From Notospermus geniculatus (Eukaryota > Nemertea > Pilidiophora > Heteronemertea > Lineidae): a DNA stretch of 64,000 nt. The stretch spans positions 97,366 through 161,365 of the forward strand of contig NMRB01000014.1 of NCBI GenBank assembly GCA_002633025.1, given 5' to 3'. Positions 12,001 to 21,900 of this stretch are shown here, in pieces; position 1 is the first letter of the stretch; each line of letters starts with the position of its first letter. Below the pieces are notes generated by a model. It saw only the letters and a program-made list of their open reading frames with translations. It did not search any database and was not told where the DNA came from. Position numbers and translations under genes: made by a program.

Positions 12001-14979
12001 GCCGAAGTGTAATCCAAATGTGCGTGAATGCGCCTCGGATCTCGTGCATGATCAGATCAGATCCACGTGCCCGGCCCGGACCATGACAGCTTGGCTTGAG
12101 GCAACAATTCACGGCACACAATGTCCTCAACTAAGGTTTTGTTATCGAACAATAGAAGCCAAACTCTGGCTCAGCAGCAGCAGCAGTGGAGAGTGTACAA
12201 CACGCAGTGAAATTTTCAATTCCGTGGGGGTTGTTCAGTATCGACTGATGTTCATATGCTGCGTTCACTGTTATTATGGTAATATTCTAGTTTGAGACGA
12301 GAACAGGTGCCTGGTTTCCAACCAAACCATCATACAGTTTTTAGTGGGTGATATTAAAAATGTTTCAATGTTCCTCTGAAATATTAACATTTTAGCTGAT
12401 GGGAAATTTCAACTTAAAATGGTACGCTAGTATTTAAAAGGTTTTAATTAATTTTTCATGGGTACTTCAGACAAGTCACTCCAAATATGACACATTGTGA
12501 TTTTGCTTCATAAAATACATGTATGTTTTAACAGTGAGACAAAGGGAAACTCAGAATTCTTTAAAAAAGCCATTTCAGTCTGGCTTAGCTAGAGAGGCTA
12601 GATGAATACTTCAGGATAACATTATGAAAGTCAACCTAATGGCAAGATGATGGAGCAATACAACACTGTACAAGTACAGGAAAAGAATAAATAGAGTGCT
12701 ACCAGTAACTTCATGTTCTTCATACACAAAGCAGCAGCTCTAGACTCTAGCTTTCTTCAAATCAAGAACCATGAGAAATCCCTTGTCGGGCCACGATCAT
12801 AATAGTTTTTTGATGCGCTCACCTTACCTCAATCACAAATCGGTAACCCCTGGCCCATTCACAGAAATATTTCAACATGGTACATGTACACATATCCTGT
12901 AACACTACAACTACAATGAACTGGGCCTAGACTCGCAAAGTCACATGCAGAATCATGCATGATCAGTGATGACAGGGTAGGTGTCATTGTCAAGTGTCCT
13001 TTTATCATCTTTTCTGGTCGAATCATCTGACATATGCATGTACAGGTGTGTTCGAGAAATAGATGAAGACATGACATCTTGGAACCAAATTCAGTCAGAT
13101 ATGATTGGAAGTGCTGGAACCTAGTGGAGGACAGAGAAACCAATAGTGATCAGGCTGAACATGCCAGGGACATGAATCACTTGACTGGCAGGAAGTAAAC
13201 CTCCCCAACCCAATGCTTCCTCAATCTCTAGTTTTATTGCATAGTAGTACATATGTAGGCCTGCAGACACACTGTGTTACGTGCATCGCTAAGTGGAGGA
13301 CAAACTGTTACTGGAGTGGATCACACAGCATTTCAAATCATACACATGAAACACTCATTTTCATTCTAGACACCCCTAGACACTGTAATAATGACAAGTG
13401 AACACCTTACCTGTCTCTCATCTGCTAGATGTTCAGGAAGACAGCAGCACTCTAAGGTAGAGGCTACTGTTCCTGGAGCCATTGGTGAAGTGACTAAGTA
13501 GAATCACCTGACCTGAGTTTTTAGTACAAACTATGTGCCATATATCACCACAAAGGACAAAATCCAGAATCTACTGATAAGAAAACTCAAGCACCTGATT
13601 TGCTGAGCATGTTTTTCTTTGATGGTAGGTATTAACCCTTAGCACACTGCTGGTGAGTACCTCTCGCCCAGTAATCATCTTAATTACCCACTATTCAATC
13701 TTACACTTACACATGGAGTTGATTCAAGTAATCTAATCATATTTATGGGAACAAAGAGGTGATATGTGTTTGTCAAACACTGTGCAGGATTTCCTCATGG
13801 CCATTAAAACAGGAGTAGTTCCCAGACCCCAAAAAGTGGCCATGGGAAGTATACATGGACTTCATAACCACTCTTCCGAAGTTCATGCTACTTATTTCTG
13901 GCCTTGAGTTTTCTTTGCTGAAAGGTATCGAACAACAATAAAAAAGCACCACAATGACATGAGTGCACTGTAAGAGTCCCAAGTTGGTTGCTGGTTTGCT
14001 TTTTTACTCCCAACAATGACTGTTATATTAAAAGGATGAATTATTGGCATCGTACCTGAATCTCCTTCAGAAGCTGCTCCTTTCTCTTTCTGATGTCAGC
14101 CAGAAGTTCCTGCTCTTCAAGGGTCAGGTCTGCAAAATCAATCAGGATTGATGATAATTGAAGGTGATTTTGCTCTTGTTCTTTTTGTTGGTAACGGTGA
14201 GGGTGTTGTTTGGTTGGAAAGATTGGAACTGATATTGCACCGGTGATGTGAAAATTTATTTTATTACTTATTACTTGCAATGTACAATCTCAAACATCTC
14301 AACTGTGAGTCTCACCGCCAGGAACTTTTCAGGGGCCATGGCCATGGGGGTTGAAAGGAGTAACGAAGAACAACAAGCAAAGATATGGATGGGCCACGAC
14401 GTATGCTCTGTCTGGATGATGACGTCCGTCTCAGTCGGACGTTATCATCCAGAGCGTGCACCGTGGGGTCCCCTCATCATCATCACTTGGCCTAGCGGCC
14501 CTAGCTAGGCCTAGGCCTAGGCTACCATATCAGACATGTCAGACATACCATCCAGTCAATGCCTGATGCATGGCGAGCCTGTGCTGTAATAGGCCTAGGC
14601 CTACCTAAGGTAGGACAATGGACAATGACTCTGAAAAAAAGCAGATTTTTTTCCATGGTTTGATGATAAGGCGGCAGGCCCCGGGCCTCAATATCAGATC
14701 AGGTTAGGTATTAACTCAATAACCATCCACAGCATTAGTCATCATCATGAGTAGGGAAGGCCCCACCAGTCATTGATAATGTACAGGCACCGTGCACACC
14801 ATACATGCCATATAGCATAGGCCTACATGCGCCATACATCATGTACATAGGCTACATGCACTGCAGTGCATATTGCAGCTTGAGCGACTGAGCGATCGAG
14901 TTCTCATGTTTTACGGCTAGCAAAATTGAATATTCTTACCAGATAAATTAAAACTTCCCTCGGACGAAGTGTGCTGCAT
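6..14979 (-). CDS. CYTH: Cytohesin (ARF guanine-nucleotide exchange factor), 5' part of gene
   Basis: Cytohesins activate ARF GTPases at membranes through a Sec7 domain and a PH domain. Four exons are seen on the minus strand: 14940-14979 (start codon, 13 codons plus one base), 14056-14129, 10547-10611 and 6-72. All have GT-AG borders and compatible phases. The joined 82 residues hold the family's N-terminal coiled coil (DLTLEEQELLADIRKRKEQL, then QLKDEIADVTLEME) and the start of the Sec7 region (GRKHFNMDPKK). In known cytohesins the latter reads GRKKFNMDPKKG. An in-frame TAA nine bases upstream supports the start at 14979. The Sec7 core, PH domain and C-terminus lie left of position 1. Intron 3 is about 10.5 kb. 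Family identity is firm from these motifs; which vertebrate paralogue it corresponds to cannot be said. Confidence 0.93.
5171..9343 (-). CDS. Possible unrecognised gene inside the large cytohesin intron (candidate exons only)
   Basis: I do not recognise this protein. Candidate minus-strand exons: 9177-9343 starts with ATG (MPKKFRFFGKTIHRSL...) and ends AG before GTAAGAG. 7949-8015 follows in the matching phase (QPTYVELSHGSFPEE...) with donor GTATGT. 5533-5660 has a good polypyrimidine acceptor and reads GLSLGGFIHESLL, containing a GxSxG pattern. 5171-5319 joins it in phase and ends FGEDRHQLVSSLELRASNEE...PLKAHN-stop. The two pairs are each phase-compatible, but I could not link 7949 to 5660 convincingly. 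The pattern could come from chance ORFs; open runs of 40-55 codons are common here. No family assignment is made. Confidence 0.2.
8514..8664. mobile_element. MITE, TAA target duplication
   Basis: A 151-bp element with inverted ends AGCGGTTTTTCCAC / GTGGATAGGCCGCT that extend into long palindromic arms (CAATATTATTGCACAATATG). It is flanked by TAA at 8511 and 8665. This is PIF/Harbinger-like by its 3-bp TWA duplication. Confidence 0.75.
10196..10284. mobile_element. Tc1/mariner-like MITE, TA target duplication
   Basis: An 89-bp palindrome with ends CAGGGTGGACCAGAGAAAGT and the complement of CAGAGTGGGCCAGAGAAAGT, flanked by TA on both sides. Confidence 0.75.
10612..13410. other. Cytohesin intron, 3' part
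   Basis: No recognised gene or element. AT-rich, unique-looking sequence; the 100-codon ORF at 11993 is GC-richer but has no recognisable domain. Confidence 0.6.
13411..13482 (-). CDS. Candidate alternative first exon of cytohesin
   Basis: A 24-codon minus-strand ORF starts with ATG at 13482 and ends exactly at a good donor (CAG then GTAAGG). It reads MAPGTVASTLECCCLPEHLA followed by DERQ. It finishes in phase 0, so it can splice directly to the 10547-10611 exon, which also starts in phase 0, giving DERQ-QLKDEIADV. It would replace the two upstream exons, with a Cys-rich N-terminus instead of the first part of the coiled coil. The phase match, exact donor and position inside intron 2 are what I see; use as an alternative promoter exon is inference. 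A chance ORF of 24 codons cannot be excluded. Confidence 0.45.
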
Positions 14980-15988
14980 TGTGACTTATCTTGTGCTCTG
15001 TTTTCTTGTTGATAGAGTACACTAAAATAAGTATTTGTTTGTGGCGAGGTAACGCATAAAAATACGGATTCAAAACTCGATATCGGTCAAGAAATTTTCT
15101 TCCCTCATCACCATTTTTCTTCCTGGATTGGGCGATGCTAATTACCGGGCGGTAAGTGAAGTTCATTAACATATTCGGAACACCGACATCACGAATGATT
15201 TGGGCCAATAGAAATCGTTGTAACTGTTATGCAGATCAGGGCAGAGGTCAGTCAACGTTTCGTGCAGCAGTTGATTCCAGACATCATAAATTCGTACTAA
15301 ATTCATCACTCTGAAAAAGTCAGCACAGTTTCTTAGAATACATACTATCGAAGCATAATGATGCCATTGACTTGAGAAAGTATTTTCGAGGGATGAATAT
15401 TGTAGATTTCATAAAAAATATTGACAACACAGCGAAATCCTAGCGGCGGCTCTTAGAACCAACCTGGCTCCACTAGTTAGTGTATCAATCAGCCGGGAGG
15501 GGGCGCCCTCAACGTAGCCTGGTTTCTGCCCTCTCGTATCTGCGGAGTGTTACAAGGGTAGAGGATCAGTCTACACCCGGAGTCCAGATTAACCTTGACC
15601 TACTTCCCCAACTGCCTTGCAATTAAATCCGGGATTCCCAGTTTAAATTCTCGCCAATAGGCGTCACTTAGGCCTAGGCAACACGGTCATAATTTCGATC
15701 AAAGTTTCTCAGCACACAAATTCAGGGTTTGTGGCTTTCGTACACTCATCTACGTGTGAGCCCTTATTCAGCACATTCAGAAACATGATCAAAATTATGA
15801 CCTCGTGGAACGGGTGTATATCATGATATGTAAAAGCGGCATGGGAAGAAATGGCACTTTCACTGAGAAAATGTATCCTCGAGAAAGGAGCGCTCCAAAC
15901 TGGCGTAACTCCAAACTGGGGTACTCCAATCTGGCGTACGCGGTCAGNAGAGAAGGCGATTACTGCGCATGCGCCACTTACGGAGGAA
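14980..15988. other. Divergent intergenic interval, cytohesin/TXNDC15
   Basis: About 1 kb between two start codons facing away from each other. It holds a CCAAT box (15204-15209), three short near-repeats of CTGGNGTACTCCA at 15900-15940, a single N at 15948 and the NRF1-type site. It probably contains both 5' UTRs. Confidence 0.6.
15964..15975. promoter_or_regulatory. NRF1-type site before TXNDC15
   Basis: TGCGCATGCGCC, close to the NRF1 consensus, lies 13 bases before the proposed TXNDC15 start codon in the divergent interval shared with cytohesin. It supports a promoter here. Confidence 0.45.
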
Positions 15989-18900
15989 ATGGAGCCTTCT
16001 CTTACGTCCTGGCGCAGTGTCTGTGTCTGTGATAGTTTCCGAAGTGTCATACCTTTTGTTTTTCTATACATTCTCAGTGAAGTGTGTTAGGACCTGTGGT
16101 CCCCTGGTATAGTATCGAACCACAAGAACCTGTGCACCACTGTCGGCTGTGCTTGTGTGGTCCACACAGTCCACACACACCACCAGTCACACTCACACCA
16201 CCACACGGGGCGGCACCACCACCACCACCAGCACGCCATATATGACCATGAACGTTAAACGGCATGATCACCACGGCTTAAGGAGCACGGTATTGGATCT
16301 CAAATGTGTTATTTTAGCGGCAGTAAGACGAACTACAAAAATGCATTACAAAATGTACGCAGTAAATTGGGTAATTCGCCGAGACGTAGTCAGACCCTTG
16401 GGTTTGACAGTGGCACGGTGGCGTCGGCTGTCGAGAAGAAGTGGCAATACCGTGCTCCTTTAACTGCTGCATAATCCCCCACTAGGGTCAGGAACAGTCT
16501 TGACTTCGTCACTTAGGGCTATTTTTAGGGTTGGTAACCATGGGAACAGTGTTGGTGGTGGGGGATAGGCCTAATGCAAAAATGCCGCCTCCGACGGTAG
16601 CGCAGCTGTAGGCTACTCGATCCTGTAATCAAGGGAGTGGAACCCTTGATATATGATTTTGGGATGTATTGTAGGCACTGTATCTTATATTGCTTTAATA
16701 TCTCAACCCTACTGCACTAGCAGTAGGCCCTAGACCTCAATAGTCAATGACGTATGTACCGTAGTTCCTCCTTGATTGGGTTATTTATACGATTTTAAAT
16801 GTTCATCTGCATTTCAGTTTTTGTTGATGGAACTGATGTGGCATCCCATCAAGATCATGAAATGAGGGACAAAAGTATTCCAAATGCCAAGGAAGGGAGG
16901 CAAGATTTCAATGTTCCAGCAACACCCGATGGAGATACGGAGATGGGACATGCAGAATCTAGTCATGTAAATGATCCTGGTGGTCAAACTTCAGTTCTCA
17001 GGCTTGAAGATAATGCAGGGATAACAAACGGAGAAAAAGAGGAGAAGCCTGGTTCTTGTGTTGCCATGGGAATGGAAAAGTTTTTGACAGATGTGTTGGG
17101 AAAACCATTACAATGCGAACCAGGCAGTGGTGGTAATAGTCCAATAGACAGTGCCCCGACATGCTCAAAACGTACAGTATATGGCAAGATTGTTGAAGAA
17201 CAAGACATGTCTGCTTTTGGAGAGAGCACAGCTGACGTGAGAACTTCAGAAGGAAAGAGCAGTGAAAAAACAGTCGAAAATTCATTTGTTAATGGATTGA
17301 TAAATACTGCTATGCGTAGTTTAAGATCATACAAACAGTTTTTATATGATGTTTTACAAGAATTGAAAAACCTGAATGGAAATAAGACTGTAACAAGTGA
17401 ACATACTCCATCTACTTCAAAAGATGAAACAAAAAGTACTGAAGCTGTGATTTATAATGCAACCAGTGCCAATATTAATTTTACTGACTCCACAAGAAAG
17501 AAAATTCACTGTGTGGGCAGGAACACAACAGAAAATACCACAGCAGAGGTTCATATAGTTGACAGTGTGATATTGCATGAAAAACTGAACCCAAAGAATA
17601 GCACAGAAGGGGCGTGTACCCTTGTGATGTTCTATGCTCCCTGGTGTGTTTTCTGTGCCAGGACAGCACCACATTATAATGCCTTGGCAAGAGCATTCCC
17701 TCAGATGGACATCCTCGCCATTGATGCAGTTCATTTTAGCAGGTAATACATGGTTTCTCCATTGACTTTGAACTTCATGTACTGGTAACGATAGATTGGA
17801 TCAGATAGTTTGAGTGCTACATTAATCATAGATATGCGGAAATTTCTCCTGCAGATCTGCCACTTAGTAAACAGGGACCATATCCATGCACAAAACATCT
17901 TGGGCTGTATGCACCAAGCGAAGATTTATCTTGAACTCAGGTTGAGCCACAACTGTTCCATTGTCACATTATGCCCTGGCAAACCTGAACAATTGAAAAG
18001 TTGTGGCTCAACCTGAATTCAAGATAATCTTCGTTTGGTGCATACGGCCCCTTAAGTGTAAAATTTCCCTTAAACTATTGTACCAAACAAAAGATAAGGG
18101 AAATTTTAGACTTAAGATGTTTTATGCATACGACCCCTGAACCTCTGCTAGACTTTGTCATCTCCTTTTCAGTGTCAAACATGTCTTGTCAAGCATAATT
18201 AGTCTGGAAGGTCTGCTCTGTTGTGTAAGACTTGGAGTGACCAGTCATCCCTCCATCTGGATGTCACGTACATGTACCGATATGCTGACGGCATAGTTGA
18301 GTCTTTTCATTGGAAATATCTGAATTTTCTTTCAGCTTGAATGCCCGATATGGAACAATAGCTGTCCCCAACATCATGATGTTCCATGGAGGTCGCCCAG
18401 TCACCAGGTTCAACTTAACAGAAAGGACCCTTGAAAAATTTGTGGCATTTGTGACAAATGCAACAGGTGAGGATCAATATTATTCAGCTGAATATTGCTT
18501 TTAGGTGAAAGAGAGAGAACAAGGAATTGCTATTCTTTTATTTTATATCTCTATATTATACATTAATAAAAAGATTGACTAACAAAGAGAACAATACAAA
18601 GGAAAAACAAGATATACTTGACAATTTCGGTCAAGGCACTTCGATGAATATATTGAACATTTTTCAAGACTCCAATATTCATTTTGTCGATGGTTGTGTG
18701 TGTTTGCTCACGAACGACCACAGAATGTAACTTGTATACTTATATAGATACTTCAAACTGGAATGTGCAAATTGAGGTCAGCAAACAGTGCAAGTCATGA
18801 GACACCAAGAGCTGTAGACTTCAGTACCTATACATATACATGTACAATTCATGACAATACAACATGTACAATACATCGCTGACACTAGTGAGGTCAGGAA

Positions 18901-21900
18901 ACTTCCAGAGAAACAAAAATGGCATTATTCTGTGGAAAATGAATATTTTGCTGTTAGTGTTATATTGCTGCCAATTCTCCCCCCCCCCCACACACACACA
19001 CTTAACTCCCAAATTCTATGTTGGTATCCTGTTATCAATATCGTTATCAAAAAGCTTAGACCTGTCCAGTATCAACTCTCGTTTCACACACCCTGTCTTG
19101 TCCTTGGTCCTCTTCTGGACCACTTTCCACATGTACTGCATCTTTAAACGAGTCCTGTCATCAGAACCCAAATGTGCCATCATCTCAGGCCTTGCATTAT
19201 CACGAACTGGTGTGTGCACTTGATCCTGATCGAGGAGATGCAGGGACGCATCATACGTCCTAGTACCAAGTTTCTCGGCCAAAATGCCGTAATACACATC
19301 CTCAGGAAACATGAGTGGTGTGCGCTCTGACATTTTGTACATGTTCTTAACAACATCCATTGTCATTAAGATGTAGGGTCCATTACAATATGGTGGATAG
19401 TGAGCCCCAGCCCGCCACGGAATTTTGGAACGGTATTCATGCTTGGCTAAACCCACATCAACACGAGAGTGATGGTAAACCTGTCCCCAGTATAGCTTGG
19501 TCTCGGGCAGTCCGGCAGTTTCTAAATATCGAATGAATTTGTAAATATGAAGCATGACATCATCGTTCAGCCTCAGCATGAATTTGGCATTTGAACAGAA
19601 AGTTTGTACCCATCGCAGCGTAAAAATCGCTTTTAGATTTGAATTAAAATATGTGTCAATAAACGACTCCTGCACAATATCCCCGTAAATGTCACTCTCC
19701 TGTTTAACGAAGTCCTGCAAGTAGGGAAGTTTTGAGGCACCGAGCATAAAAACGAAGCGGACTTGTCGACCATACACGGCAGAAAATTGTCCCCATGTGT
19801 TACGAATAGTTTGTCGTACATTAAAGTGGTCCACTGAACTGATGATGGGTACAATCACAAAGACATTTGCTCCATCTACCTTGTCACAAACTCCTCGAGG
19901 ATTTAGGATGTAAGCGTAATTATGGGGATTTACGACTGTTTTGATATTGAAAAACTCCTTTGGGATCTGAGAGTCTTGACGGCGTGGCTTCTCGATTGGA
20001 AAATCACGGACGGTTTTACTCTGGATGAACTGGTGTCTGACAAAAGCTGGCCTTGGTGTTGTGACCTTCGTTAACCCATGTGGATTATCACTATAATCAT
20101 TGTACTCCATATTGAAGCCTGACGGCTTCTTCTGATTTTCTCCAGTTTGCTTGTTCTTCACCAAGTCCTGGGCATATTGAATGTACCTGAATTTATTTTC
20201 CACTGGTGGCACTCTTAATAAAGGTCCCTTCCCCTTGCTTAATTTTTCAGGCATTCTAAGAATCTCATTGCTGAATTTCTCAGGCTTTCTTAAAATCTCA
20301 TTGTTAAATTTCTCAGGCATTCTTGGAATCTCATTGTTGAGTTTATTGGGCATTCCTAGAATCTCATTGTTTTCTATTAGATTATTCTCCTGTGATTGTA
20401 GATCCTGAAGTTCATTTTGTTTTATCGCCACATCATTCCGCGGTGGCAGAAGGACTTGATCTCTATTATCCTTCAATGTATCACTCTTTGAAACTAAGGC
20501 ATTTGCCCAATCGTCCAATGTTCGTGCGGGAGATTCATCCCCTTCTTGTTTATTGAACGAATATCTCGGCAAAAACTTCCGACGTGGCGTGTCATCCGCC
20601 TGAATTTCTGGTAACTGCCATTGAAAGTTATCTTGATCAAAACCTCCGTCCTCTGGTGCTATTTGCGGCTGATTTACTTCAGCCACTTCGTACATGTTTT
20701 CTTTTTCAAACATCATGTCGTTCAGCTTATCCAGATTTTCCACAAGGTATTGACTCTCCGCTATGCTCCAGCGTTTAATGTAGACTTTTTCCACCAAGAC
20801 TGGGTTGTCAAATGTGTCGTCTAGGATTAAGTATTGCTTCGGGACAGTGAACGATGAAATTGACAATGTCATAAATAGCACCAATATTGCAAATATCAGC
20901 ACGGCACTGACAGCCCTTCGCTGTTTTGTCCTCGTACTGTATTCCGTCAGCCTTAGGGGCATCCTGACCATCAGGTGGATCAACCATCGCCGTAGAAGCA
21001 TCATCTGGTAGGCGTTGGTGGTTGCAATGTCTGATTTATCTGCAAAATAAGAAAAAAAGGTTCATGTATTTTAAACCGAAGTGTTGATGAAAAAGGATGG
21101 GTCTTGTGACTGTGGTCAAATGGGCAAATGATCACACAGGCCATCAACAACAGATTAAAAACTATGATGAATCCTGTCTTCAAACACAGATGATATTAAA
21201 ACTAAAGATGTCAGGTGCTGAAAATTGGAAGAAAATTACTGCTGAAAAGTTAGACGTGCAGATGGAAAGTAGGTGAACTAACCTTATTTTCCTTACAATA
21301 TAAATGTTCAGTATGTTTGCGGAACTTTTTGTATCCTTTAACACAGCCCACAATAGCACACACTACATTGGTTCAGATGGCACTCGAATAAATCTTTAAG
21401 TTTTTTCCGTTCTTTGTCATGCGTTATTGGGACGAAAGCTTAAGATGGCAGCCTCCCAGTTCCAGGAAGTAAATGACGGTATTTCCAAAAACTTTGTGGT
21501 ATAACACTTCTGCATTGGCCTGTGACAGAATGGAAAGCTTCCTAGATAGGCCTACATGTAGCTGTCATTTGAGTTTTTTTAAATCGAGAAATCCACTACG
21601 ACTGCATATCTGGCAACTTTTGCATCAACAACCACAGTTCAGCAGGGAACAATAAGGGTAAATGAAACCGGTCCCCATGTAATCATGCCTTTCCATCGTT
21701 GTTGCCACCTTACCTTGTTCTCCTGGGGTGGTCAGTCACCCAGCCCCTCTCGACCTGTCACCAGTGTTCTGAGCATTTTACTTGAATGGAAAAGGTCCTT
21801 AATGCACACACAATGGGCACCTGATATCTAATGGGGCAATCAAATTAATCAAATATTCAAACAGGTTACCGTATCATAGGAGGTCTAACGACACATGTCC

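Noticed and set aside
16149-16463. 104-codon plus-strand ORF upstream of TXNDC15
   Set aside because: Its N-terminal half is CA/CAC simple sequence and the rest is the 16281-16459 MITE.
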